This document shows positions 7,863 through 14,477 of a DNA stretch of 14,477 nucleotides, piece by piece; the stretch's first letter is position 1; every line of letters begins with the position of its first letter. Made by a program: the position numbers and the translations under genes. Location: positions 1-14,477 of the forward strand of contig DESI01000013.1 in NCBI GenBank assembly GCA_002361235.1, in the 5' to 3' direction. The notes below the pieces were generated by a model. It saw only the letters and a program-made list of their open reading frames with translations, was not told where the DNA came from and searched no databases. This DNA is from Porphyromonadaceae bacterium UBA3318. GTDB taxonomy: Bacteria; Bacteroidota; Bacteroidia; Bacteroidales; Muribaculaceae.

Positions 7863-7958
7863 TTTCGGAAAGGTATTTGAAGCATCCCCCACATGTCCGG
7901 CCACAGCGTGCCGCGTGTCGCTTCCTGATACTGGTCATGGAGGACCGATTTTCCGAAA
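7863..7958 (+). ncRNA. Structured leader upstream of tRNA-Pro
   Basis: TTTCGGAAA (7863-7871), right at the predicted 5' end, pairs with TTTCCGAAA (7950-7958), eight bases before the tRNA. Inside, GTAT (7873-7876) with ATAC (7928-7931) and GAAGC (7879-7883) with GCTTC (7920-7924) extend the helix, and GGTC with GACC (7932-7945 region) makes a small side hairpin. No open reading frame of note lies inside. It is most likely a precursor leader trimmed off by RNase P; a separate small RNA is possible. The pairing is seen; the function is inferred. Confidence 0.45.
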
Positions 7959-7965
7959 CCTACAA

Positions 7966-8040
7966 CGGGGTGTAGCTCAGTAGGTTTAGAGTACGCGTCT
8001 GGGGGGCGTGAGGTCGCAAGTTCGAATCTTGTCACCCCGA
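7966..8040 (+). tRNA. tRNA-Pro, anticodon GGG (reads CCC)
   Basis: A 75-nt cloverleaf. The acceptor CGGGGTG (7966-7972) pairs with CACCCCG (8033-8039), with discriminator A8040. The D arm is GCTC...GAGT. The anticodon arm CGCGT / GCGTG has two G-U pairs around the loop CTGGGGG, which gives T33, anticodon GGG and G37 (the usual G37 of tRNA-Pro). The T arm is GCAAG-TTCGAAT-CTTGT. The C1-G72 start is characteristic of bacterial tRNA-Pro. The CCA end is not encoded. It is a single tRNA with its own promoter and terminator. Confidence 0.95.
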
Positions 8041-8050
8041 CTGAGAGAAG

Positions 8051-8085
8051 AAGTCCGCATGTCACTGACATGCGGACTTTTCTTT
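8051..8085 (+). terminator. Intrinsic terminator of tRNA-Pro
   Basis: A perfect 13-bp stem, AAGTCCGCATGTC (8051-8063) with GACATGCGGACTT (8067-8079), has a 3-nt loop and is followed by TTTTCTTTT. It begins 10 nt after the tRNA, so the tRNA is the last gene of its transcript. Confidence 0.95.
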
Positions 8086-8129
8086 TGTTCTGAGTGGCGA
8101 GGTTGGCATTCTGAAGGGCGAGACTTGCA

Positions 8130-8148
8130 TTTCGCTGAAGCTCAAAGC
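8130..8148. repeat. 19-bp dispersed repeat, copy 1
   Basis: TTTCGCTGAAGCTCAAAGC occurs here and again, identical and in the same orientation, at 14315-14333. The match continues, after two mismatches, through AAACAAAAG (8151-8159 and 14336-14344). The copies flank the two-gene secreted-protein operon. Just upstream, 8096-8140 holds two imperfect copies of GGCGAG..TTG.CATT...CTGAAG. Confidence 0.85.
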
Positions 8149-8403
8149 AAAAACAAAAGAAAGCGGCAACGAAAGGAAGCGGCAACGAAAGGAAGCGGCA
8201 ACGAAAGGGAAGCGGACACGAAAGGAAGCGGACACGAAAGGAAGCGGCAACAAAAGGGAAGCGGACACGAAAGGAAGCGGATACAAAAGGAAGCGGCAAC
8301 GAAAGGAAGCGGCAACGAAAGGAAGCGGCAACAAAAGGGAAGCGGACACGAAAGGAAGCGGATACAAAAGGAAGCGGATACAAAAGGAAGCGGAAAGCGC
8401 AAG
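8145..8403. repeat. Tandem array of a 16-bp unit, about 15 copies
   Basis: Unit AAGCGGCAACGAAAGG, with 14 well-kept copies from 8161 to 8387, a looser copy before (8145-8160) and degenerate copies after (8388 onward). The centre varies among CAAC, ACAC and ATAC, base 11 is G or A, and three copies have an extra G (17 bp). Variants recur in order: the 49-nt block 8242-8290 is identical to 8323-8371, which points to expansion in blocks. The unit is not a multiple of three and has no stop codon in any frame, so long spurious reading frames cross it on both strands. There are no spacers, so it is not CRISPR. Confidence 0.95.
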
Positions 8404-8414
8404 AGCGGAAACAA

Positions 8415-8448
8415 AAGAGGGCGCGTCGGGATTCTGACGCGCCCTCTT
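8415..8448 (-). terminator. Terminator of the secreted-protein operon
   Basis: A perfect 13-bp stem, AAGAGGGCGCGTC (8415-8427) with GACGCGCCCTCTT (8436-8448), has an 8-nt loop. On the minus strand it continues into TTTTGTTTCCGC, a short U tract that is also the start of the 16-bp array read in that direction. It sits 35 nt after the stop codon of the 608-residue gene. Confidence 0.85.
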
Positions 8449-8482
8449 GGGATGTAGGGGTTATTTCAGTTGGGGGTATTGG

Positions 8483-10309
8483 TTATTTCACCATCACTTT
8501 CTTGCCGGCGGTGATGTAGATGCCGGCGGGGAGGCCTTGGAGCGTGTCGGAAACCTTCACGCCCTGCAGGTTGTAGACGGGAGCGGACACGTTGCCTTCG
8601 GCATCGATGTTGCCGATGCCTATGGTACTCTTTTTCGAGATCACGACGTCGGTCTGAGGTTCGGTCACGTTGAAGCGGTAGTTGCCGGTGTCGACAAGGG
8701 GAGTGAGGGCCTGGTCGTTGACCTTGACGTCAAATGCCTGCGTGGCTTTATTGATGTCAATCTGCGTGCCGGCGAAGCAGTTCAGGGGCTGGGTGAGATC
8801 GGTCACGTCGCGGATCACGTCGCGCATCACCTGCGGGTCCACATCATCTTCTACCGTGAAATTAACCGTGCAGTTCACGGGCTCGGCGGCGTAGAATATC
8901 TTTACGATGTCGAGGTTTTCCAGGTTAAGTTGATAGTTGTTGCTGCCTTCGTACATGGGAGACTGCAGCTCATCGTTGATATATACTTTTCCTACAACCG
9001 TATTCTCAGTGTACCATGTGAGCAGGAAGGGAACATAACCGCTGTAGAATTTCAATTCATTGTAGCCTGACTTGATGGACTCGCCGAGATCTTCGTGGGT
9101 ATTGGTCTGTAATGAGAAGTAATTGACAATCTTCGAGCGGTCGTCGATCCATACCTGGGCGGTCTTGTCCATGACGATGGCCTTGGTGACGATGTCGATC
9201 ACCATGCCTTCGGTTATGGTCAGGTAATTGCCGGAATAGTCTGAGCCGTCAACCTTGACGCTTTCGATATAGCATCCGTTGGCTACTTCCCAGGAAATCA
9301 TGGCGTTGTTTTCGGGCATCTGTATGGCATTGGAGGTGCCGGTGAGTGTCATCACGTCATTCTGGTAGCTATAACCTCGGTAAACGGTGATCTGATTGGG
9401 GTCGGAAACGTTCAGCGTGGCGTTCACAGTGCCGTAAGGATGGGCTTCGATGTATATCTGAGTGTCGCCGGTCACGCAGCTGATGGTATAGTCATATCCG
9501 CCTGTCCAGGATATAGTTTCGTCGTTGATTTTGAAACCTGTGATGTTGTAGAGGGAATTGGGTTTGAGGACCAGCGACTGACCGGCCTTCATGGAGAGGG
9601 ATGTGCCGTTGAAGTCGGTCACGGTCTGACCTTCGACGGCCACGCTGGACAGGGCGCCGAGTCCTTCGTCGCTGTATGTGAAGGTTACGTTGACGGGCAC
9701 GGCGGGTATCTTGGCTGTGATGTCAATGACGCAACCCTGCGTGAGAGGAACGTTGAATGAACCTCCATCCGACGGGACGTCCACGCCGTCGAGCGTTACC
9801 TTGTACAGGGGCTTCTGATAGTTTGTCGACGAGAGCGTAAGGGTGGTCTCGGTTGTGGGATCAAACTTCAGGGTGTTGGACCCCTCCGTGAATGACACCG
9901 GCGAGTTTGTGCCGGAGAGTGTCGCGTCCACCAGCGAGGGATCGTCTACCTTGACTGTACATGAGGCTGTACGGGTTTCGTCGAGGTTCTTGACGGAAAT
10001 GGTGTAGACCTGGCCTTCGTCGGACGAATAGATGCTTTTATACCACATGCCGCCATATATGGACTCCGGCGTGCCTGACGAGTTGGTTACGCCGGTGATG
10101 ATGTATGGAGATACGCCTGAGAATGTGGCGTACGTATATTCGTCCAGGTTAAAACTGTTGTTACCGGCCTGAAGCGTTGTTACGGTTCCGTTTATGTCCA
10201 TCAGGACGGCATCGGCGTCACTGACCCTGAACGTGACGTTGATGGCGTTTGCAGTGAGCGACCCGGCAAGGAGCAGTCCCAAGGCTGCGAGTTTGTTGAA
10301 ATGTATCAT
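8483..10309 (-). CDS. Secreted repeat protein with T9SS-like C-terminal tail
   Basis: A 608-residue protein exported through Sec: signal peptide at residues 1-22 (basic start, LAALGLLLAG core, cleavage after ANA). The mature part looks like about six related 85-95-residue beta-rich repeats at about 23-115, 116-205, 206-294, 295-383, 384-478 and 479-563. Each tends to begin V-N-x-T-x-x-x-[SD]-D, then has an AGxN-like turn, a YxIxxVxVNG strand and a closing GxxxxI strand. The end, 575-608, carries VYNLQGVKV, LPAGIYI and KKVMVK, the pattern of Bacteroidales T9SS type A sorting tails. It would be carried over the outer membrane and anchored or released. It is the second gene of an operon, 66 nt after the leucine-rich-repeat gene. 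No enzyme motif is seen, so an adhesin or structural role is only a guess. Confidence 0.85.
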   Translation of the reverse strand: MIHFNKLAALGLLLAGSLTANAINVTFRVSDADAVLMDINGTVTTLQAGNNSFNLDEYTYATFSGVSPYIITGVTNSSGTPESIYGGMWYKSIYSSDEGQVYTISVKNLDETRTASCTVKVDDPSLVDATLSGTNSPVSFTEGSNTLKFDPTTETTLTLSSTNYQKPLYKVTLDGVDVPSDGGSFNVPLTQGCVIDITAKIPAVPVNVTFTYSDEGLGALSSVAVEGQTVTDFNGTSLSMKAGQSLVLKPNSLYNITGFKINDETISWTGGYDYTISCVTGDTQIYIEAHPYGTVNATLNVSDPNQITVYRGYSYQNDVMTLTGTSNAIQMPENNAMISWEVANGCYIESVKVDGSDYSGNYLTITEGMVIDIVTKAIVMDKTAQVWIDDRSKIVNYFSLQTNTHEDLGESIKSGYNELKFYSGYVPFLLTWYTENTVVGKVYINDELQSPMYEGSNNYQLNLENLDIVKIFYAAEPVNCTVNFTVEDDVDPQVMRDVIRDVTDLTQPLNCFAGTQIDINKATQAFDVKVNDQALTPLVDTGNYRFNVTEPQTDVVISKKSTIGIGNIDAEGNVSAPVYNLQGVKVSDTLQGLPAGIYITAGKKVMVK

Positions 10310-10333
10310 AAGCTGTTGTTTGAATGAGAGTTT

Positions 10334-10364
10334 GTCCCCGGGACCGATGGCCGGCCCCGGGGAC
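10334..10364 (-). other. Hairpin between the two operon genes
   Basis: GTCCCCGGG (10334-10342) pairs perfectly with CCCGGGGAC (10356-10364) over 9 bp with a 13-nt GC-rich loop. It lies in the 66-nt gap between the 1208- and 608-residue genes. On the minus strand it is followed by AAACTCTC rather than T residues, so it is unlikely to terminate. It may slow 3' decay of the first gene's mRNA or set the expression ratio of the two genes. Confidence 0.55.
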
Positions 10365-10375
10365 GATGAAAGATA

Positions 10376-13300
10376 TTATTTCACAAGAATCTTGCGGCCG
10401 CCGGCCACATACAGGCCGGGAGCGAGATCCGGAGTGACTTCGCTGAGTCTGCCTTTGGCCACGAGGATGCCGTCGATGGTGTAGACTTCCACGGCCTTGT
10501 CGGCGTCCGCCTCGATGCCGGCCACGCCGCTGAGGCGCACGTCGATCAGGCTGGTGATGAGCGACAGGTTCGGGAACGAGTCGTTGGCCATCATGCATAT
10601 CACTTGGTCTTCGGGTTGCTTCAGGAACGTGGTGACTCCGCCTTCAATCTCATAGTCGGTGCCTTCCGTGAGCAGGTTGCCTGTGATCTGTCCGGTTTCG
10701 GCGTCATATTCGGGTACGCCGGCATACCAGGTGTAGGAGGTGGCGATGTCGTCTATCACGGCCTGCGACGAGAGGTCGACCTTGCCGTCGATGCACTGCA
10801 CGTCCATCGGCGCCTGGTTGCCGTAATAGTACACGTCGAGTCGTGGGAAGTCGGCCTGCAGGGGGAGTGTGGCGAATGTGAAGCGGTTGTTTACCAGCGA
10901 CAGTGCGTTCAGGGTGTTCTGTACGGGTCTGATGTCGATGTGGTCAAGGTTGTTGGTGTGCAGCACTAACTGTTCCAGCATGGGCGCGTTGGTAAAGGTC
11001 ACTTCGTCTATCATGTTGCACTCGGCCAGGACGCTATATGCGTTGCTGCTGTCGATGTCCAGTTTCGTGAGCTTGTTGTCGGACAATACCACATAGCCGG
11101 TGTTGGGAATCTCCTTGAAATCGAACGATTCGAGCAGGTTGCCCGACATGTCGAGCATCGCGAGGTTGGGATAATCCTTGCCGTAGGGGTATGAGGTGAA
11201 ATTGTTGTCCGACAGGTTCAGCTCGCCGAGTCCGGGGCATACGGGGAGTTTCAGTCTGGACTGGTCCAGGCCGGCGGCGCCGAGGTTGATGGAGTATGCT
11301 CCGGTGAGCGGGGTGAGGTCCACGTCGTCGAGAATCAGATTATAGATGGAGAACACGTTGATGCTCTTCACGGTCTTCTCGTCCAAGGCGTAGATCTTGA
11401 CCTGCGCGTCGGGCATAATGCTCTCTATGGGATACTCGATGTATGTGGTTCCGACGTTGTAGCCGACCAGCTCGGAGCCGTCGCCCTTCCAGTCGATGTA
11501 CACATGGGTGGGTTCGGTGGCGGCGAATATGATGCTGGGCTGCTTTTCGGTGAATTTAACGGTCTTGAACGACGCCACGAGCTGTGTGGGACGTCCGGTG
11601 ACGGTGGTGACGGTGGTGCGCAGCGCATTGTCGGCGGTCATGGCCGGGAATGAGGCGTTGGTCAGCTCGCAGTAAACCTGTCCGAGGTCATCACGCAGGA
11701 AGGAGGTGAGACCGTCCTTCTCGGTGTAGTCGGTGCCCTTCACCAAGACGGTGCCGTCGGCTTTCTTCCATGTGAACAGGGTGGGATTGCCGCCTGCGGT
11801 CACGGCGTATGCCGAAAGGTTTACGATCGGAGCCTCCAGAGCTATCTCGATAGGCTGCTGGGGCGCGTAGACATACGTTGCGCCCATGTCGGAAGGCAGC
11901 GGCAGAGTGCCGTACCTCAGGACGTTGCCCGACACGTCGAGATAATCCGGTACGTGCGTGGGGCACGGAGTGAACTTGGCGAGATTGTTGTCGCTCAGGT
12001 CGATGCGGGCGGCAGCCGTCATATAGCTCAGGTTGACGTCGGTCAGGTTATTGCCCGAGAGATCGAGTTGCTGCAGGTTGTCATAATCATTGAGGAAGAT
12101 TTCCGTAAGCAGGTTGTCGGAGAGGTCGAGCACTTCGGTTGCACGGGTGGCTATGCTGTGGAATGTCGCGATCTTGTTGCGTGCCGCGCGGATGTCGGTC
12201 AGCACGTTCTTCTCATAGTCGCCGTGTATGCCCTGCAGGTCGAGCGTGGTGAGGTTGTTGCCGGTCAGGTCCAGACGTTTCAGACAACGGTTGTAGCGCA
12301 GGTCCACATCGTAAAGGCCGCAGTCGGTCAGCGTGAGCTCGGTCAGCTCGGTGGCTGCGGAGAGGTCGACAGCCGCCAGGGGCATGCCGTTGATGTAAAG
12401 TGCGGACAGGACATCATTCTCGGGTATGTATATCGACACCTGGCCTGTGGGAAGGCCTGTCACAGCGGGTGTGGCCGAAGTTCCGGAGGCTGTGGTGGCT
12501 CTGTATTCCTTCAGCACGCCGTCGCCGAAATCGACGAAGAAGGTCTTGGGCGATTCCGGAGCGGCGCCCTGCATGCCCACGCCGAACGAAACGTTGCCTG
12601 AGCCTGAGGATGTGAACGACAGTATGCGCGAGGGCTTGCCGAAGTCATCGGCCGTCTTGACCATGAAGGGAGTGGTCTTGAGGTTGTATTCGTCCAGCAG
12701 GCTGTTGGCGAATTCCACATATACCGAGTCGGTCAGGGCCTTGGGGAAAGTGACCTTGCCGTCGGCGTAGGAGTAAAGAGACTCGTCAAGGACTTCGTCT
12801 TCGCCGCCGTAGTTCATCTTCCATACGCGGGCAATGGTCTGCGTATTGGGTCGCAGCACGCGCGCGGCCAGGTCGATGGTGGTGCCTTCCTTGATTGACT
12901 TGGCCACCGGCAGAGCGTTCTGACGGTAGAAGTATTCTACCCAGTTCACGTCGGGATAGGGCAGCGTGGCGAAGTCCATGTCGTTGTCCATCACGTTGAC
13001 CGAGAAAAGATTCAGATTCTGGGACAGGTCCAGTGACTTCAGGCCGTTGCGCTTGGTGATGAGGCTCTGCAGCTTCTTATTGGCCGAGAGGTCGAGGGTG
13101 CCCAGATAGTTGCCGCTCACGTTAAGGCGCGTCAGCTCCGGATTTTTCGACAGGTCCACGCTCTTGAGGCGGTAGCCCGTGTTGACGAACCCCGACTCGT
13201 GGCTGGCGTAGAAGCTTGTGAGCTTCGGGTTCCCTGAGATGTCGATGGAGGTGATGCGTGATTCCGAGATATTGAGGGTCTGGAGCAGGGGGTTCTTCGA

Positions 13301-14002
13301 CACGTCGAGTGATGCGCAGGGCGTGAGTTCCACCGACAGCGACTGCAGGAGGGGGCAGCCGGTGGGGTCCACGTTGCGCAGGTCCGTGTTGTGATAGCCG
13401 TCGAACACCACCAGCGACGGGTAGTCGCTCAGGTTGAAGCTCTGGTCCAGATGGTCCACGATGTCAATTTCCAGAATCTGAAGGTCGGGCTTCGGAGCGC
13501 CGATTTTAAGCGGAGTCTCCGCTGTGAACGGATTGTCGCTCAGGTATATGGCCCGAAGCTTGGTGTAAGGGGTCAGGTCGAGTTGCTGCAGGGCGTTGTG
13601 CTGGAGCTGCAGGATGTCGAGGTTGGTGACTGCCGGCATGTCGACGGATGTGACGTACAGGCCCTCGGCCACGATCACGTCGATGTTGGCCGGGTCGCCG
13701 TAGATCCTGACCTCGCCCGATTCGGGCACCTTGATCTGTGTCCATGTGCCGTAGAAATTGCCTGACGAGGCATCGAAAGTGGCCGGCACGACCGTGAGAG
13801 TGCGTTCGCCCGACGCGTCCACCACCGTGTAGTCTGCGGTGTTGATTGTTCCGAGCAGGATAGAACAGAGGTTTGATTCTCCGATTTCGGCGTAGGCCGT
13901 AGATTGGAACGTGATGGCCGGCTCGCCGGTCGGCGCCGCCCATGAGGCCAGTGCCGTGAGGAATGCCGCTGCCATTGTAAGGTACCTTTTTACCATACGC
14001 AT
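10376..14002 (-). CDS. Large secreted leucine-rich-repeat protein with three modules and T9SS-like tail
   Basis: A 1208-residue protein. Signal peptide about 1-22 (MRMVKRYL, then AAAFLTALASWA); a second ATG two codons in (13996) could also start it. Three homologous modules follow. Each has a beta-rich opening (about 28-118, 460-545, 808-890; the second holds VDFGDG and the third YIDWKGDG). Next comes an LRR block of the bacterial type with LxxLDLSxNxL (about 120-350, 545-700, 890-1045), and then a closing Ig-like domain that starts after a shared [FY]xTLP junction (at 344-347, 697-700 and 1043-1046). The tail at 1160-1208 has VEVYTIDGILV, LAPGLYV and RKILVK, a T9SS type A-like sorting signal. 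LRR blocks usually bind proteins or glycans, so a surface binding or adhesion role is likely but the ligand is unknown. It is first in the operon with the 608-residue repeat protein. Confidence 0.9.
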   Translation of the reverse strand: MRMVKRYLTMAAAFLTALASWAAPTGEPAITFQSTAYAEIGESNLCSILLGTINTADYTVVDASGERTLTVVPATFDASSGNFYGTWTQIKVPESGEVRIYGDPANIDVIVAEGLYVTSVDMPAVTNLDILQLQHNALQQLDLTPYTKLRAIYLSDNPFTAETPLKIGAPKPDLQILEIDIVDHLDQSFNLSDYPSLVVFDGYHNTDLRNVDPTGCPLLQSLSVELTPCASLDVSKNPLLQTLNISESRITSIDISGNPKLTSFYASHESGFVNTGYRLKSVDLSKNPELTRLNVSGNYLGTLDLSANKKLQSLITKRNGLKSLDLSQNLNLFSVNVMDNDMDFATLPYPDVNWVEYFYRQNALPVAKSIKEGTTIDLAARVLRPNTQTIARVWKMNYGGEDEVLDESLYSYADGKVTFPKALTDSVYVEFANSLLDEYNLKTTPFMVKTADDFGKPSRILSFTSSGSGNVSFGVGMQGAAPESPKTFFVDFGDGVLKEYRATTASGTSATPAVTGLPTGQVSIYIPENDVLSALYINGMPLAAVDLSAATELTELTLTDCGLYDVDLRYNRCLKRLDLTGNNLTTLDLQGIHGDYEKNVLTDIRAARNKIATFHSIATRATEVLDLSDNLLTEIFLNDYDNLQQLDLSGNNLTDVNLSYMTAAARIDLSDNNLAKFTPCPTHVPDYLDVSGNVLRYGTLPLPSDMGATYVYAPQQPIEIALEAPIVNLSAYAVTAGGNPTLFTWKKADGTVLVKGTDYTEKDGLTSFLRDDLGQVYCELTNASFPAMTADNALRTTVTTVTGRPTQLVASFKTVKFTEKQPSIIFAATEPTHVYIDWKGDGSELVGYNVGTTYIEYPIESIMPDAQVKIYALDEKTVKSINVFSIYNLILDDVDLTPLTGAYSINLGAAGLDQSRLKLPVCPGLGELNLSDNNFTSYPYGKDYPNLAMLDMSGNLLESFDFKEIPNTGYVVLSDNKLTKLDIDSSNAYSVLAECNMIDEVTFTNAPMLEQLVLHTNNLDHIDIRPVQNTLNALSLVNNRFTFATLPLQADFPRLDVYYYGNQAPMDVQCIDGKVDLSSQAVIDDIATSYTWYAGVPEYDAETGQITGNLLTEGTDYEIEGGVTTFLKQPEDQVICMMANDSFPNLSLITSLIDVRLSGVAGIEADADKAVEVYTIDGILVAKGRLSEVTPDLAPGLYVAGGRKILVK

Positions 14003-14154
14003 TGCTTTAATCTGAAATTATGTTGATGATGAATTTAGGTTGTCGAGAGTATTCATCGGGATGTACTGATATGTCTGTAAGTGCTGAATGGGTCGCTGTA
14101 ATCCTGTATAAATCGGCGCTATATGGGAAGCGTTACCGGTTAATGTTCGAGCAG

Positions 14155-14170
14155 CAAAATTACAAAAATA
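14155..14170 (-). promoter_or_regulatory. Promoter candidates for the secreted-protein operon
   Basis: Two adjacent -7 boxes fit TAnnTTTG on the minus strand: TAATTTTG (14155-14162) and TATTTTTG (14163-14170). No good -33 TTTG stands at the right distance; GTTTATG (minus strand, near 14184-14190) is the nearest. The leader would be about 145 nt with no Shine-Dalgarno sequence. The surrounding 14140-14216 is AT-rich, unlike the rest of the window. Confidence 0.5.
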
Positions 14171-14200
14171 TTCATAAAAGATACATAAACACCTTTAGCA

Positions 14201-14214
14201 TTAACAAATATTAA
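14201..14214. repeat. 14-bp AT-rich motif shared with 5360-5373
   Basis: TTAACAAATATTAA occurs exactly here and at 5360-5373, in both cases 30 to 50 bp from a -7 box, but in opposite orientation to the gene served. It is nearly palindromic at the ends (TTAA...TTAA). It could be an upstream promoter or nucleoid-protein site, or a coincidence of AT-rich promoter DNA. Confidence 0.35.
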
Positions 14215-14250
14215 CACATAGAGGAGGGGTAAAGCGTAAGAATCCCGCTG

Positions 14251-14322
14251 AAGCGGGGTGCTGGGTTTTTGCAGAAGCGGGGTGCTGGGTTTTTGCAGAA
14301 GCGGGGTGCTGGGTTTTCGCTG
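14251..14322. repeat. Three tandem copies of a 24-bp unit
   Basis: The unit starts AAGCGGGGTGCTGGG and ends TTTTTGCAG. Copies 14251-14274 and 14275-14298 are identical; copy 14299-14322 ends TTTTCGCTG instead. The last copy overlaps the start of the 19-bp dispersed repeat. CCCGC-TGAA-GCGGG (14244-14257) forms a small hairpin at the left edge. Confidence 0.9.
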
Positions 14323-14345
14323 AAGCTCAAAGCCGAAACAAAAGG
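14315..14345. repeat. Dispersed repeat copy 2 plus one 16-bp unit
   Basis: The 19-bp leader at 14315-14333 is identical to 8130-8148. It runs into AAGCCGAAACAAAAGG (14330-14345), which differs at two positions from the ATAC form of the 16-bp unit arrayed at 8161-8387. Here the unit is single. Confidence 0.75.
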
Positions 14346-14347
14346 AG

Positions 14348-14367
14348 CGCTGCGGATACGCGCAGCG
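14348..14367 (-). terminator. Probable terminator of a minus-strand gene beyond the right edge
   Basis: CGCTGCG (14348-14354) pairs with CGCAGCG (14361-14367) around a 6-nt loop. On the minus strand it is followed by CTCCTTTTGTTTC, the same U tract found after the operon terminator at 8415-8448. It implies a minus-strand transcript entering from the right. Confidence 0.55.
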
Positions 14368-14477
14368 GGCACTCGGCCTTCAGTCCCTTCAGGCGGGCGG
14401 AGCCGGGCGGCGGGTTCAGGGGGCGGTGACAGGCGGTTTTGTAAAAGCGGCGAGCTTCAGCGCGGCTGCGGGGTCTA
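14368..14477. other. Right-edge stretch, possible end of a minus-strand gene
   Basis: No gene can be called with confidence. On the minus strand one frame reads in from the edge as DPAAALKLAAFTKPPVTAP and stops at 14416-14418, about 50 nt before the terminator-like hairpin, so it could be the C-terminus of a cut gene. Another minus frame stays open to about 14326 but runs through the hairpin and repeats, which makes it less likely. The remaining intergenic DNA left of here (14003-14350) holds only the promoter boxes, the repeats and the hairpins listed separately. Confidence 0.25.

Noticed and set aside
7081..7938. A 285-codon minus-strand frame opposite the end of the terminase gene
   Set aside because: It runs through the tRNA promoter and through the conserved nuclease region of the terminase; it is Arg/Pro/Ser-rich low complexity.
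7966..8040. tRNA-Pro as the attachment site of an element holding the terminase pair
   Set aside because: Elements usually join the 3' end of a tRNA, but the terminase lies on the 5' side. I see no second copy of the tRNA 3' end and no integrase.
8145..8403. CRISPR array
   Set aside because: Units are directly adjacent with no unique spacers, the unit is only 16 bp, and no cas gene is near.
8008..8457. Open frames on both strands through the 16-bp array (Lys/Gly/Ser/Glu-rich or Phe/Val/Ser/Pro-rich)
   Set aside because: The unit contains no stop in any frame and is not a multiple of three, so openness is automatic. The plus frame would begin inside the tRNA and cross its terminator.
14020..14214. 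A 64-codon plus-strand frame upstream of the LRR gene
   Set aside because: It lies in the AT-rich promoter and leader of the opposite gene, with unremarkable composition and no start context.

Overview
The window reads as chromosomal DNA of a Bacteroidales bacterium, probably Muribaculaceae. This rests on several signs: a single-chain SecDF fusion typical of Bacteroidetes, promoters of the TAnnTTTG type with little Shine-Dalgarno signal, a lipoprotein of the Bacteroidetes Big_5 family, and two secreted proteins ending in tails of the type IX secretion (T9SS) type. The family-level placement is inference; the order-level one is firmer.

Layout. Positions 1-3048 hold a terminator and secDF on the minus strand. 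A GC-hairpin-bearing, AT-rich divergent promoter region (3049-3284) separates it from a plus-strand lipoprotein with Ig-like domains (3285-5291). A compact module follows (5292-7799): two tandem hairpins, an unusual inverted repeat around a promoter, a 147-residue protein of unknown type, and a complete phage-type terminase large subunit. No portal, capsid, integrase or lysis gene is near it. Next come a strong promoter, a structured leader and tRNA-Pro(GGG) with a textbook terminator (7824-8080).

The right part is a minus-strand two-gene operon for secreted surface proteins. The first gene is a 1208-residue leucine-rich-repeat protein built from three homologous modules; the second is a 608-residue protein made of about six related beta-rich repeats. 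It ends at a terminator (8415-8448). Beside that terminator lies an array of about fifteen 16-bp units (8145-8403). A related leader, a single unit and another GC hairpin recur on the far side of the operon (14315-14367), so the array looks like an expansion of a terminator U-tract.

How the parts relate. SecDF would help move the signal-peptide-bearing lipoprotein and the two secreted proteins across the inner membrane; the two tailed proteins are then candidates for outer-membrane export by T9SS, whose genes are not in the window. The tRNA is housekeeping. The terminase pair stands out as the foreign or domesticated component, and its 5' end has a layout expected to silence read-through transcripts while allowing expression from its own promoter.
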